64,000 bases of DNA from Sedimentisphaerales bacterium. GTDB taxonomy: Bacteria > Planctomycetota > Phycisphaerae > Sedimentisphaerales > Anaerobacaceae. The position numbers and the translations under genes were made by a program. The number at the start of each line of letters is the position of its first letter. The first letter of the stretch is position 1. The DNA lies in NCBI GenBank assembly GCA_016932835.1, contig JAFGCD010000057.1, positions 37,907 through 101,906 on the forward strand, read 5' to 3'. Below, piece by piece: positions 8,705-17,123 of the stretch. The notes under the pieces are model-generated. The model made no database searches. It saw only the letters and a program-made list of their open reading frames with translations, and was not told the DNA's origin.

Positions 8705-10636
8705 TCAGATTTTTTCCGCATATCTGAATGTCGGTTGAGGTCTGCCAGGGCGAAGAGAACTCGTCCCATATGTCTGCACGGAAAGGTCTCCGGAATAATC
8801 GTGCAGCATATCGAGGGTTATCTGTTGGAGTCTATCAGGGTCCATCTCCACGCGGGCGTTGAATGTCATATCGGCGGTCCGGCTTACTTGAAGCGATTCG
8901 GCGCTCTGTTGAATCAGGACCGCTCCGTCGGTGGCTGTCAGATTGGCCGTTAGGCTGCCGTCTGTTGTTGACAAAAACAGTTTGATGTGGCCCACCTGGG
9001 CATTGACTGACCGCAGCCGATCGCGGATTGCTTCAAGATAGCCTCTGGCGAAAGCGGGCCAGTCAAAATCCTCCTTGGCACGTAATCCAAAACGGGCATT
9101 GAGCCAGCCGAGCACTGCTTCGCCCTCGGCATAGGTGTCGTAGTCGATATCCAGTATCCACCTGCCAGATTCGCCTGTGTTTATTACTTCACTCAGCCAG
9201 CGTTCCACGCCATCGCCGCTTCTGCAGGAAATAAAGGAAATATCTCTGCCAGGGAATTGTCGCGACAGGAGAGTCTTCAATTGCTCTCGTGTTTCGGAGT
9301 CGAGCAGGTCGCTTTTGTTGACCACTATTCGGTCTGCTTCTTCAATTTGTTTTCGATAGATGTAGGCCGCGCTTGGATGTAACTGACTCTTGTCGTTGCC
9401 GAGGATTTCCATAGCCCTGGCAGGGTCGAGCAGTACCGACAGCGGCCCGACCGAAAACAAGTCTGCGTAACGGTCCTTAATCGGTTGGATAATTGTAGCC
9501 GACAGGTCCGTGCAGCTTCCCACAGGTTCGGCCAGCAGGACATCCACACTGTCCGGTTTCCCGCAGAGACTGCGGGCCGCGTCCAGCAGGCCCTTGAAGT
9601 TGCAGCAGAAGCAGCTTCCCGCAACCTCACTGACAGTTAGTCCGTGGGAACTGAGCATCTGAGTATCCACCAGATCCGGTGCTTGATCATTCGTGACGAG
9701 TCCTACTCGTTTGCCTGATTTGATAAGCTCTCTCGCAGCTCGATACAGCAGCGTCGTTTTGCCCGCGCCGAGAAATCCGCCTGCGAACAACAGCTTCACA
9801 CGTTTCATAGAATCCCCTTCAATTTGTCGTCGTAATCCGAGGCCTATCAGGGCTTCATACGCATATGCGCCCCCGGCAGCTCCGACTATTGGGGCCAGTA
9901 TGTAAACCGTGAAGAAGCCGCCCCTCGGCCCCGGTATCGCTATCGCTTTCCAGCCGGCCATGTACGCGACCAGTCTCGGCCCGAAATCCCTCGCCGGGTT
10001 GAAACAGGCCTGTGTCAGCGGCGCGATAACGGAAATAAGACCGGCTATTACAAGCCCAATCAATATTGCCTGCGCGCCTTTGGGAGTCGAATTCCGCTTG
10101 TCTGTCAGTGCGAATACGAAGAATGCCAGCAGGCCTGTTCCCGTAACCTCAGCGAAGAATGCGACGGTTTGGCTTACGCAATCCTGGGGCCAACTCATAT
10201 CCCTCGCCACCGCAGGGTTCGGGAAGTATTCGCCGTAAACCATAGCGGAGAGTTCGCTGCCGGCTTGGCCCCTGACTATCGAGTTGCTCTTCTCGAATGC
10301 CCTGATGGGTCCGCTGAAGATTACGTAGAGAAGCCCTGCGGCCAGAATGGCGCCGAGGAGTTGAGAGGCCAAATATCGGGGCACTTTTCGCAAAGGAAAC
10401 GTCCGCTTAAGAGCAAAAGCAACCGTGATTGCGGGGTTTATATGTGCGCCCGATACAGCCGCGACGGCATAAATCGCCAGGCCCACCGCCGCGCCCCAGA
10501 CTACCGCCACCTGCCACAAGCCGCTCTGGCTCTGCGTCAGCACTGCCGCGTGGACCACCCCTGTGCCGAAAAACACCAAAATAAACGTTCCGACGACCTC
10601 GCCAAGGCTCTCGCATAGCCACGCTTGCTGCTTCAT
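8705..10636 (-). CDS. In-frame fusion: glycerol facilitator (MIP channel) and G3E/CobW-type GTPase
   Basis: 643 residues from ATG 10636, which overlaps the PadR stop as ATGA. Residues 1 to about 272 are a MIP channel with six hydrophobic segments and both NPA boxes (AHINPAIT and CFNPARDFGP); the Asp after the second box is typical of glycerol facilitators. From Met277 a G3E GTPase begins: Walker A GGFLGAGKTT, the CFCC form of the CxCC metal motif, the NKSD guanine motif, and a C-terminal domain unlike standard CobW_C. There is no stop codon between the halves. However, the ATG at 9808 is preceded by AAGGGGA at good spacing, so the GTPase may also be made separately. A metal or small-solute link is inference. 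Confidence 0.75.
   Translation of the reverse strand: MKQQAWLCESLGEVVGTFILVFFGTGVVHAAVLTQSQSGLWQVAVVWGAAVGLAIYAVAAVSGAHINPAITVAFALKRTFPLRKVPRYLASQLLGAILAAGLLYVIFSGPIRAFEKSNSIVRGQAGSELSAMVYGEYFPNPAVARDMSWPQDCVSQTVAFFAEVTGTGLLAFFVFALTDKRNSTPKGAQAILIGLVIAGLISVIAPLTQACFNPARDFGPRLVAYMAGWKAIAIPGPRGGFFTVYILAPIVGAAGGAYAYEALIGLGLRRQIEGDSMKRVKLLFAGGFLGAGKTTLLYRAARELIKSGKRVGLVTNDQAPDLVDTQMLSSHGLTVSEVAGSCFCCNFKGLLDAARSLCGKPDSVDVLLAEPVGSCTDLSATIIQPIKDRYADLFSVGPLSVLLDPARAMEILGNDKSQLHPSAAYIYRKQIEEADRIVVNKSDLLDSETREQLKTLLSRQFPGRDISFISCRSGDGVERWLSEVINTGESGRWILDIDYDTYAEGEAVLGWLNARFGLRAKEDFDWPAFARGYLEAIRDRLRSVNAQVGHIKLFLSTTDGSLTANLTATDGAVLIQQSAESLQVSRTADMTFNARVEMDPDRLQQITLDMLHDYSGDLSVQTYGTSSLRPGRPQPTFRYAEKI
9808..9821 (-). 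promoter_or_regulatory. Internal ribosome-binding site inside the GlpF-GTPase fusion
   Basis: On the minus strand GAAGGGGATTCT precedes the ATG (9806-9808) that opens MKRVKLLFAGG, where G3E GTPases normally begin. An AGGGG core five bases from an ATG at exactly the domain junction suggests that a free GTPase is translated as well as, or instead of, the fusion. Confidence 0.45.
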
Positions 10637-11025
10637 CGCGCAATCTCCATGGCTTCCTGCGCGTGGCTGAGCAGGTCGTCGAGCATCTCTCGATACTCCT
10701 GCAGGCTGTCGAGCCACCGCGACAGGCAGGTCCGGCCGCGAGGAGTCAACTTGTATATTCTCTTCGCCGGCCCGCTGTGCGAATCACTCTCGGTTGAGCA
10801 GAGCAATCCCTCCTTTTCCATTCGCTTCAGCAGTCGGTACAGGCCGGTGTAGTCCGGCCCGCGCTGCTTGAAGAAGCTGAAGCTGCATAACTCTCTGTCG
10901 ATTGCGTACCCGTGCAGCCCTTCATCGCTGGCCTCCAGCACCGTCAGCACGGCAGGGCGAAGCATCCGGTCGAGCGATTTGCCCGAACAGATACATTTAT
11001 TCAGTTTGATTTCACTATTAGACAT
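10633..11025 (-). CDS. PadR-family transcriptional regulator
   Basis: 130 residues. The winged-helix core reads LRPAVLTVLEASDEGLHGYAID, then GLYRLLKRMEKEGLLCS and RIYKLTPRGRTCLSRWLD, the PadR pattern. The C-terminal helix (LQEYREMLDDLL) would dimerise. It is the first gene of an operon whose second gene, the GlpF-GTPase fusion, starts on its stop codon (ATGA). An inverted repeat around its own start suggests autoregulation. The N-terminal Cys residues in NKCICSGKS are unusual for PadR and could sense metal or redox state, but that is speculation. Confidence 0.85.
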   Translation of the reverse strand: MSNSEIKLNKCICSGKSLDRMLRPAVLTVLEASDEGLHGYAIDRELCSFSFFKQRGPDYTGLYRLLKRMEKEGLLCSTESDSHSGPAKRIYKLTPRGRTCLSRWLDSLQEYREMLDDLLSHAQEAMEIAR

Positions 11026-11055
11026 GCTCCAATAGTAAGCGGCTTTCTAATAGTG
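11013..11055 (-). promoter_or_regulatory. Candidate PadR operator (inverted and direct repeats)
   Basis: CACTATTAG at 11013-11021 is the exact reverse complement of CTAATAGTG at 11047-11055, with a third related copy CCAATAGTA between them at 11029-11037. The set spans the PadR start codon and its upstream region, a usual place for an autoregulatory site. No binding data; inferred from position and symmetry. Confidence 0.4.
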
Positions 11056-11187
11056 GTCAAGCTCTATCTCTAAAAAAAACGCGACTTTTTGTGCTCGCCT
11101 TATACCCTGAGATTCAACTAAACTGCCGCCTTGAAAACGTCGATTTTCTCTTGTGCAAGGCCTTTTTAAGGAAAGTCCGGATTTTCT

Positions 11188-11215
11188 TTGACAAGGACGC
11201 AAGTAAGTTGATAAT
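11188..11215 (+). promoter_or_regulatory. Sigma70-type promoter for the kinase gene
   Basis: A perfect TTGACA at 11188-11193 is followed after 16 bases by GATAAT at 11210-11215 (five of six matches to TATAAT). It lies 94 bases upstream of the kinase start on the same strand. Confidence 0.5.
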
Positions 11216-11308
11216 TGGCGCGATAAGCTTTGTTATCGGATGTGGATGGGTGAGGATTAGCTGATTTACTCAGCTCTATGCATCTGGCGCTTCATCCAGA
11301 CAGGAAGA

Positions 11309-12535
11309 ATGGCTACAGCAGAAACTAATTACGATACCATATTTGGAAAGCTTGCAACCGAGCACGGGTTATGTACCGATGAGGAATTGAAGCACTCCCT
11401 GGCAGAACTCAAAGTGCGGAGCCAAACCAATCCGATAATGCTCAAGGACGTCATGATTGAGCTGGGTTTCATCACGCCCACCCAGGCCGGCCGGCTAAAA
11501 AAGAACATCAGGGAAAGCAAAGCCGTAGCCACGAAAATCCCCGGCTACAAGGTCATCGGCAAAATCGGCGCCGGAGCGATGGCGTTTGTATATAAGGCCA
11601 GGCAGCTCAGTCTCGACAGGATTGTAGCCATAAAGGTGCTTCCCAAACGTTTCACCGAGAATCCCGAATACGTCGAGCGATTCTACAAAGAGGGCAAGGC
11701 CGCAGGAAAGCTAAACCACCCAAACATTGTCCAGGCCATCGACGTCGGTGAGGCAGGCGGGTATCACTATTTCGTAATGGAATATGTCGAGGGAAAGACA
11801 ATTGCCGACGACCTCACATCAGGGGGCGTTATTCCCGAAGCAGAGGCAATCGACATAATAATTCAGGTCGCCAATGCCCTCAAGCACGCACATGCCCAGG
11901 GGTTGATTCACCGCGACGTAAAGCCCAAGAATATAATGATCAACAAAAACGGCGTCGTGAAGCTTGCGGATATGGGCCTGGCAAGAGAGACAACCGATAT
12001 AGAAGCTGCCCAGAGCGAAGCGGGCAAGGCATACGGAACACCATACTATATCGCGCCCGAACAGATTAGAGGAAAAATCGACATAGACGGAAGAGCCGAT
12101 ATCTACGGCCTCGGCGCAACCTTCTACAATATGGTGACGGGGAAAGTCCCCTTCATGGCGGAGGATTCCTCGGAAGTTATGAGGAAGCATCTCCGGGAGA
12201 AGCTCGTCCCGCCGGACCATATCAATACCGCCTTGTCCGGCGGCGTCTCGGAGGTCATCGAGATAATGATGGCCAAACGCAGAGAGGACCGCTACAAGAA
12301 CGTAGAGGAGCTGCTGCTGGATCTCGAGGCCCTCAAGAACGGCCAGCCCCCCTTGCGGGCGCACAAGAGGTTTGACGTCTCTATGCTCGAACAATTGGAG
12401 TCTGGCGAGGACGTTGTCGATACCGAGGAAGTATATGACGACGATGCCGTGGCGAGCTACAAGATAGCGGTTCTGATTCTAAGTACCGTAGCGGCGATCT
12501 TCTTCCTTATCATCGTTCTTCTGCTCGTGTTTTAG
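11309..12535 (+). CDS. Membrane-anchored serine/threonine protein kinase
   Basis: 408 residues. Residues 1-75 are a helical N-terminal domain (LKDVMIELGFITPTQAGRLK) of a kind often placed before planctomycete kinases. The kinase domain (about 80-345) shows a Gly-rich loop KIGAGAMAFVYKA, the ATP-anchoring Lys in VAIKVLP, catalytic HRDVKPKN, the magnesium motif as ADMGLA (DMG instead of DFG) and YIAPEQ. All catalytic residues are present, so it should be active. A single C-terminal membrane helix (about 382-407) ends the protein with almost nothing beyond, so there is no extracellular sensor. Its targets cannot be told. A putative promoter lies 94 bases upstream. Confidence 0.93.
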   Translation: MATAETNYDTIFGKLATEHGLCTDEELKHSLAELKVRSQTNPIMLKDVMIELGFITPTQAGRLKKNIRESKAVATKIPGYKVIGKIGAGAMAFVYKARQLSLDRIVAIKVLPKRFTENPEYVERFYKEGKAAGKLNHPNIVQAIDVGEAGGYHYFVMEYVEGKTIADDLTSGGVIPEAEAIDIIIQVANALKHAHAQGLIHRDVKPKNIMINKNGVVKLADMGLARETTDIEAAQSEAGKAYGTPYYIAPEQIRGKIDIDGRADIYGLGATFYNMVTGKVPFMAEDSSEVMRKHLREKLVPPDHINTALSGGVSEVIEIMMAKRREDRYKNVEELLLDLEALKNGQPPLRAHKRFDVSMLEQLESGEDVVDTEEVYDDDAVASYKIAVLILSTVAAIFFLIIVLLLVF

Positions 12536-12743
12536 CCTGCGGGCACTTCAAAAAAGCTGTCGCGGATTTCTTTTGAGACGGTTAAGTTATTCTGCTTGTT
12601 GCCGGTCTTCTGCATACACAGACCTGCCGGCATCGGTATTTCTCCCTTGACGATTTGCGGCGGCAGGGTTATTCTTCGCCAGGGTGGTCGAAAGTAGTCC
12701 TGTTGGCGGTCTTGGTTTTTTCTGTTGGATGGAAAGCGGTTTT

Positions 12744-13784
12744 ATGCCGAAAGGCGGTGCACATTTCACTCCCGAAGAGCTTGTCCGGGTGCTTAGCCAT
12801 TACGATATCGGTGTCGTTCATAAGGCCGAAGCTGTTTCCGCGGGAAATCGGCGGGTCCCCAAAATGGTCTTTTTGTCTGAGAAGGGCAAGTTTTTTCTAA
12901 AACGCCGGTCTCGGAGCAGGAACGACCTGAAATGGGTAACCTTTGCTCATGCGGTTCAGAGTTATCTGGCCAAAGACGGTTATCCTGCTGTTTCTCTCGT
13001 AACTACGCGCGACGCCGGCAGCACCGTATTGCAGATCAATCATCATGTCTATGAGATGTTTGAATTCGTTACCGGCAGTCGATACGACGGCTCGGCTGAA
13101 CAGACACTCGATATTGGCAGGCGGTTGGCAGGGCTTCATCGTCGGCTGGCGGACTTCAAGAGCGACGCAAGGCCGCCTCAGGCCTGCTTTCACGATTCAG
13201 CGACCGTTCGCAGGCATCTAAAGACGCTCGGCTCGGACAGGCTCGCCGGACCGGATCGGCAGATGCAGGTTACGGCTGAGGCCCTGATGCCGCTCTATAA
13301 CGGATCGAGTGCCCGCGTTAACCAGTGCGGATTCGATTCGTGGCAAGAGCAGATAATACACGGAGACTGGCATCCGGGAAATATGCTTTTTAACGACGGC
13401 AGAATAGCCGCAGTGCTGGACTTCGACTCTGTTCGTCTTGCGCCGCCGGTAATCGACCTTGCCAACGCAATGCTGCAATTCTCGATAGTGGGCGGTAGGC
13501 CTAATCCTGCCGAGTGGCCCGACTACTTCGATCAGAACAAGCTGCTTGGCGTGCTGGCCGGATATCGCCAGGTCATCGAACCGGACCGAAACAAGCTGAA
13601 TGCACTGGTGGACCTGATGATCGAGACGATGATTGCCGAGGCCGTCCTGCCGGTCGTCGCAACCGGATTCTTCGGCAACCTCTCCGGACTCGATTTCCTG
13701 AAGATGATCCTCCGCAAAGCAAAATGGCTCGACGATAACAGAGAAAAGTTGGCACAGTGTATCATCGCGTCGGGGATAAGCTAA
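12744..13784 (+). CDS. Aminoglycoside-phosphotransferase-fold kinase (CotS-like)
   Basis: 346 residues from ATG 12744, chosen because GGAAAGCGG lies upstream and PKGGAHFTPEELVRVLSHYD matches the start of this family; ATGs at 12729 and 12684 are in frame upstream. The N lobe has GKFFLKRR with the ATP-binding Lys. IHGDWHPGNMLF is the catalytic loop with Asp, and AAVLDFDSVRLAPPVIDLAN carries the metal-binding Asp. APH-fold enzymes phosphorylate small molecules; the closest relatives by eye are CotS/HipA-like proteins of unknown substrate, not known antibiotic-resistance enzymes. It is separated from the protein kinase gene by about 200 bases, in which I see nothing else. Confidence 0.8.
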   Translation: MPKGGAHFTPEELVRVLSHYDIGVVHKAEAVSAGNRRVPKMVFLSEKGKFFLKRRSRSRNDLKWVTFAHAVQSYLAKDGYPAVSLVTTRDAGSTVLQINHHVYEMFEFVTGSRYDGSAEQTLDIGRRLAGLHRRLADFKSDARPPQACFHDSATVRRHLKTLGSDRLAGPDRQMQVTAEALMPLYNGSSARVNQCGFDSWQEQIIHGDWHPGNMLFNDGRIAAVLDFDSVRLAPPVIDLANAMLQFSIVGGRPNPAEWPDYFDQNKLLGVLAGYRQVIEPDRNKLNALVDLMIETMIAEAVLPVVATGFFGNLSGLDFLKMILRKAKWLDDNREKLAQCIIASGIS

Positions 13785-13850
13785 GTCGCGGATATTTCTA
13801 CTTCTGTTTGTCGGCATCGGATTGGATAGGCGAGAAAGGCAGGCGTAGAA

Positions 13851-13878
13851 AGGGCCGGCGTGGATACAAGCCGGCCCT
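13851..13878. terminator. Hairpin between convergent genes
   Basis: AGGGCCGGC (13851-13859) pairs with GCCGGCCCT (13870-13878) around a 10-base loop. It sits between the ends of the convergent phosphotransferase and M56-protein genes. The downstream T content is modest on both strands (GGTTCCTTTTAG on plus), so it is a likely bidirectional terminator rather than a strong one. Confidence 0.55.
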
Positions 13879-13915
13879 GGTGTGGTTCCTTTTAGTTGTC
13901 CGATGGTGATTGCCC

Positions 13916-16432
13916 TTATCGGCGGTCGCCGCGCGGCTCGTCGCGTGGTTCATTGCGCAGCTCGTCGCGTGGCTCGCTTCGCCGGCGTTGTTCGAGGAGT
14001 TCTTCGAGCAGGCCCCTGATCTCGGACATCTGGTTGCGCAGTTCGTTCACCTCGCCGCGCAGCCGGTCCACTTCGCCTCCAATATCGCCTCTTTCACGCA
14101 GCCGGTCCTGACGAGGTATTTCCACCGGACGCTGCAGGGCTTCTCTTTGCTCGGCGAGGACATCGAGTTTCATGCGGAGATCGTGGGCGAGGTCCGGCTG
14201 GCCGTCGCCGATGTCTCTGAGCTTACGCTCGATCTCTTCAATTCGCTGCTCAATCTCGCGACGTTGCTGGATTCTTTCACGTCTTTCAACATCGGCATCG
14301 GCCGGCTCTCGCGGGCCTCTAATTTCACGGCCTCGCAGTTCCTCCTCGATTCGCTGCATCTGCCCGCCGATTTCACGCTGCTCGGCCATGAGTTGCTTGG
14401 CTTCGGGCCCTTCGCGGTGCTCGGTGAGTTCACGTTCGATTTTTTCGGCGCGCTCTTGCAGTTCTCGGCGGTGCTGCATGAGTTCGCGGATTTCCGGGTT
14501 GGCTGTCTCTTGCGAACCTCGTGCCTGCCGAGCCCGCAGTTCCTGTTCGACCTTGCGAATCTGGTCGCCGATTTCACGCTGCTTGGCGTGTAACTGGTCG
14601 GCTTCGGGGTGGTCCGGGTGTTCGGCGAGTTCACGTTCGATTTGGTCGGCGTGGGCGACTAATCCTCGGAGGTGCTCCATGAGTTCGCGTGTTTCCGGCG
14701 AGACCTCACGCTCACGCCGTACTTGCAATGGCCGGTCGCCGCCTTTGATTTCGGCGTCTAATCGCCGCAGCTTGCCGTTGAGTTCTTCGATTTTCGCCTC
14801 GATCTCTTTTCTTTCCGGGTGGCCATCGCCGAGCCTGGCGTGTTTGCTCTTGAGCTCGCCGATATGACGGACTATCTCTTCCCGCTTGGCGAGAAGCTCG
14901 CGTCTTTCGGGATTCATCTCGCCGGATTGCTGCAGTTCTGCATTGACCTTTCGTAATTGCTGGTTGACCTCGCGCAGCCTCGCGTCCATTTCCTTTCTCT
15001 CAGGATGATCTTCGCCCAGCCCTTTCATTTCTCTCTTGATATTCTGGAGCATCTCCTGAAGTTCACGTTGATGCGCTATCAACTCCCTGCGGCGCGGGTC
15101 GGCAAGCCTTTTTTCCTCGGAGACGCCTCTGTCGCGTTCTATGTTACGGGTATCGCGTTTTATCTCGGCTAATTGTTCACGGATTTCGCGAAGTTCGGCT
15201 CGAAGATCCCGCATCCTTTCGCTGTCGTCTTTCGGCAGCTCTCTTATCTCTGATTCGATTTCCTTCGCTCGCCTCTGCAGCTGCTGTGCGTGTTCTTCTC
15301 TCTCGCGTATTTCCTCCTTGTGCACTCTTTCGGGTAAGGATTCACCTCGACCGATTTGCCTTGCTTCCTCGGCCTGTGCCGAACGAGGCTGGACCAACGC
15401 CAGGGCGACAATAAGCAGCCCCGCGGCGACGGCGGCGAGCATGGCCCACTTTCTTCCGATGCGAGGACTTGCGGATTTGTGGGCTACGATTCGGCGTATG
15501 CGCGAGGCGAGGTGCCTGCCGCTCGGAAGGATCGTCGGCGCCAGCGTCATCTGCGGCTGGGGGACCATATCCAGCAGCAAGCTGGCGTAACCGGTGTTGG
15601 ATGGGGCCGTTTCGAGCGCCCAGTCGTCGCAGGCGTGTTCGCTCAGTGAAAGCAGCCGTCTTCGCCCCGCCCACAGCAGCGGGTGCCACGGAAAGACGCA
15701 GATTAGCGTCTCTGCAAACAGTGCCGTGATGTGGTCCCGGCGGCGAAGGTGAGCAAGTTCGTGGCGAAAGAGGCTCGGCCAGTCGCAGTTATCTTTCGGA
15801 TTCGCCGGGATCAGCAGGGCCGGACGCTTGCTCCAGCACCAGATCAACGGGCTGCGAACGCCAGGTGCGGCGCGGAGTTCGATTGGTCGTTCTATGTTGA
15901 GATTTTCCGCTGCGTTGCAGAGGGCCTGGTGTATGGGGCCTGAGTCTATCAACGTTGTCTTTCGCAGCATTTTCCTGCCGAGCAGAAAGCTCCTTACCAG
16001 CTTGGCAAACATTGCCAGCGAGACGAGCAGGTAGAGTCCCGTCACGAGCCTCCTCCATGGTATTTGAATCGCTGCTGCAGCAGGTGACTCCGCACTTTGC
16101 GCCGTTGCAGGGGGTGCGATGTAGTCTGTTGCCGCAGCCTCGTACCGGACCGCCGGGGCAACGATTAAATCCGACATAATTGTGCTGCCGGCTGTCGATA
16201 CCGCGGACGCCGGCGATTCGGGAGCGAGAATTCCGACATCGTAATGCCGGACCAGAACGGCCGTCACAGGGGCGAGTATTGCGCCGATCATCGCCAGAAG
16301 CAAAATGCTGTGCGCGCGGGCGGCATTTCGCCGGAAGACAGCAGAGGCGAGCAAGCCAACAGCCAGACACAAGGTTGCATAAGAAACCGATGCCGTCGTG
16401 AAGACCGTATTGAACAAAAATCTGCTAATCAT
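13916..16432 (-). CDS. M56-family (BlaR1/MecR1-like) membrane protein with long coiled-coil tail
   Basis: 838 residues. Several membrane helices lie at about 10-35, 40-62, 125-150 and 335-352. The zinc-metalloprotease motif HELAHLRRRD (His, Glu, His) and downstream SEHACDDWA, with a further likely Glu ligand, define peptidase M56. After the last helix, instead of the penicillin-binding sensor of BlaR1, residues about 365-838 are almost entirely charged coiled coil. It contains imperfect repeats of about 60 residues (for example EIRELMQHRRELQERAEKIE). In BlaR systems the protease inactivates the BlaI repressor after a signal. Here the repressor gene lies directly upstream and overlaps by 8 bases. 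What the coiled coil senses is unknown. Confidence 0.85.
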   Translation of the reverse strand: MISRFLFNTVFTTASVSYATLCLAVGLLASAVFRRNAARAHSILLLAMIGAILAPVTAVLVRHYDVGILAPESPASAVSTAGSTIMSDLIVAPAVRYEAAATDYIAPPATAQSAESPAAAAIQIPWRRLVTGLYLLVSLAMFAKLVRSFLLGRKMLRKTTLIDSGPIHQALCNAAENLNIERPIELRAAPGVRSPLIWCWSKRPALLIPANPKDNCDWPSLFRHELAHLRRRDHITALFAETLICVFPWHPLLWAGRRRLLSLSEHACDDWALETAPSNTGYASLLLDMVPQPQMTLAPTILPSGRHLASRIRRIVAHKSASPRIGRKWAMLAAVAAGLLIVALALVQPRSAQAEEARQIGRGESLPERVHKEEIREREEHAQQLQRRAKEIESEIRELPKDDSERMRDLRAELREIREQLAEIKRDTRNIERDRGVSEEKRLADPRRRELIAHQRELQEMLQNIKREMKGLGEDHPERKEMDARLREVNQQLRKVNAELQQSGEMNPERRELLAKREEIVRHIGELKSKHARLGDGHPERKEIEAKIEELNGKLRRLDAEIKGGDRPLQVRREREVSPETRELMEHLRGLVAHADQIERELAEHPDHPEADQLHAKQREIGDQIRKVEQELRARQARGSQETANPEIRELMQHRRELQERAEKIERELTEHREGPEAKQLMAEQREIGGQMQRIEEELRGREIRGPREPADADVERRERIQQRREIEQRIEEIERKLRDIGDGQPDLAHDLRMKLDVLAEQREALQRPVEIPRQDRLRERGDIGGEVDRLRGEVNELRNQMSEIRGLLEELLEQRRRSEPRDELRNEPRDEPRGDRR

Positions 16433-16820
16433 TTCGCTTCTCCTTTCGCTCTTGATCGATCATTTGTTTGAGTGTTTTCAGGTCGGCGTCGTCCAGGTCT
16501 GTTTCGCGTATCAGGTGCTGAAACATCAAAACGGGGTCGCCGTTGAATACGTGCTTAATGAATCTCTTGAGAGATTTTGCCCCTGCCTGGAGGCGTGTGC
16601 TGGTCGGAATGTAGATATACGATTTGCCTTCTGTTTCGTGTGTAAGCCAGCCTGTCTTTTCCAGCTTTTGCAGGGTAGTCAGTACGGTTGTATACGCGAG
16701 TTTCTTCTTTCGGGCGAGTCGGTGTCTGACTTCGTGGACGTTTGCACGTCCGAGCTGCCAGATAATTTCGAGAACAGCACGCTGAAGCTCGCCAAGCTCG
16801 GTTAGTGGTTTGTCGCTCAT
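16425..16820 (-). CDS. BlaI/MecI/CopY-family repressor
   Basis: 131 residues. The winged helix LGELQRAVLEIIWQLGRANV followed by AYTTVLTTLQKLEKTGWL and the beta wing EGKSYIYIP are the BlaI signature, with a C-terminal dimerisation part of about 55 residues. A GGAG lies nine bases before ATG 16820. Its stop overlaps the M56 gene start by 8 bases, so the pair is translationally coupled. The usual role is to repress its own operon and distant targets until cleaved after a signal from the M56 partner. A matching operator is visible upstream. Confidence 0.9.
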   Translation of the reverse strand: MSDKPLTELGELQRAVLEIIWQLGRANVHEVRHRLARKKKLAYTTVLTTLQKLEKTGWLTHETEGKSYIYIPTSTRLQAGAKSLKRFIKHVFNGDPVLMFQHLIRETDLDDADLKTLKQMIDQERKEKRND

Positions 16821-16856
16821 GGCTGTATTCTCCGAGTATCGGGTTTCCTTGAACGC

Positions 16857-16896
16857 TACTATATTACAAAGTACTATGAAGCGTAGTAGATGTCAA
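16857..16896 (-). promoter_or_regulatory. Promoter and BlaI-type operator of the blaI-M56 operon
   Basis: TACTA-N7-TAGTA at 16872-16888 resembles the TACTACA/TGTAGTA half-sites known for BlaI/MecI, and a further TACTA half-site lies at 16857-16861. On the minus strand a perfect TTGACA (plus coordinates 16891-16896) sits 17 bases before TACTTT, a weak -10. The operator covers the promoter spacer, as expected for autorepression. The alignment to the known box is by eye. Confidence 0.55.
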
Positions 16897-17068
16897 TAAG
16901 AAAATTTAGACTTTTTGATTTTTTTTCGGTTGCGGCTCGGCTCCCCGCCCCCGGCCCTGAAACAGGGCGTTTGGCGGGCTGTTTTGGGGGGCGTAGAAGG
17001 TGTTCGGTTTCGGCATCGCCGGGCCCGCGCAGGTTGGGCTTAGACTCCGGAACCGTGTTTCTACACGC

Positions 17069-17100
17069 AAAAAAAGGCCGGCAACTTGAGTTTGCCGGCT
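17069..17100 (-). terminator. Rho-independent terminator of the EF-G-like gene
   Basis: On the minus strand AGCCGGCAA pairs with TTGCCGGCC around a short loop, followed by seven T residues (plus coordinates 17069-17075). It begins 24 bases after the stop of the EF-G-like gene. The rest of the 17101-17123 gap and the stretch 16897-17068 hold no recognisable gene. Confidence 0.85.
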
Positions 17101-17123
17101 CTTCAAAGGGCGGATTTGCGGGT

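Noticed and set aside
10637..10717. 27 extra N-terminal residues on the GlpF-GTPase fusion
   Set aside because: This upstream extension lies inside the PadR gene; the ATGA overlap at 10633-10636 fits the MIP start much better.
13910..14593. 227-residue open frame on the plus strand
   Set aside because: It mirrors the coiled-coil repeats of the M56 protein; skewed codon use there leaves the other frames open.
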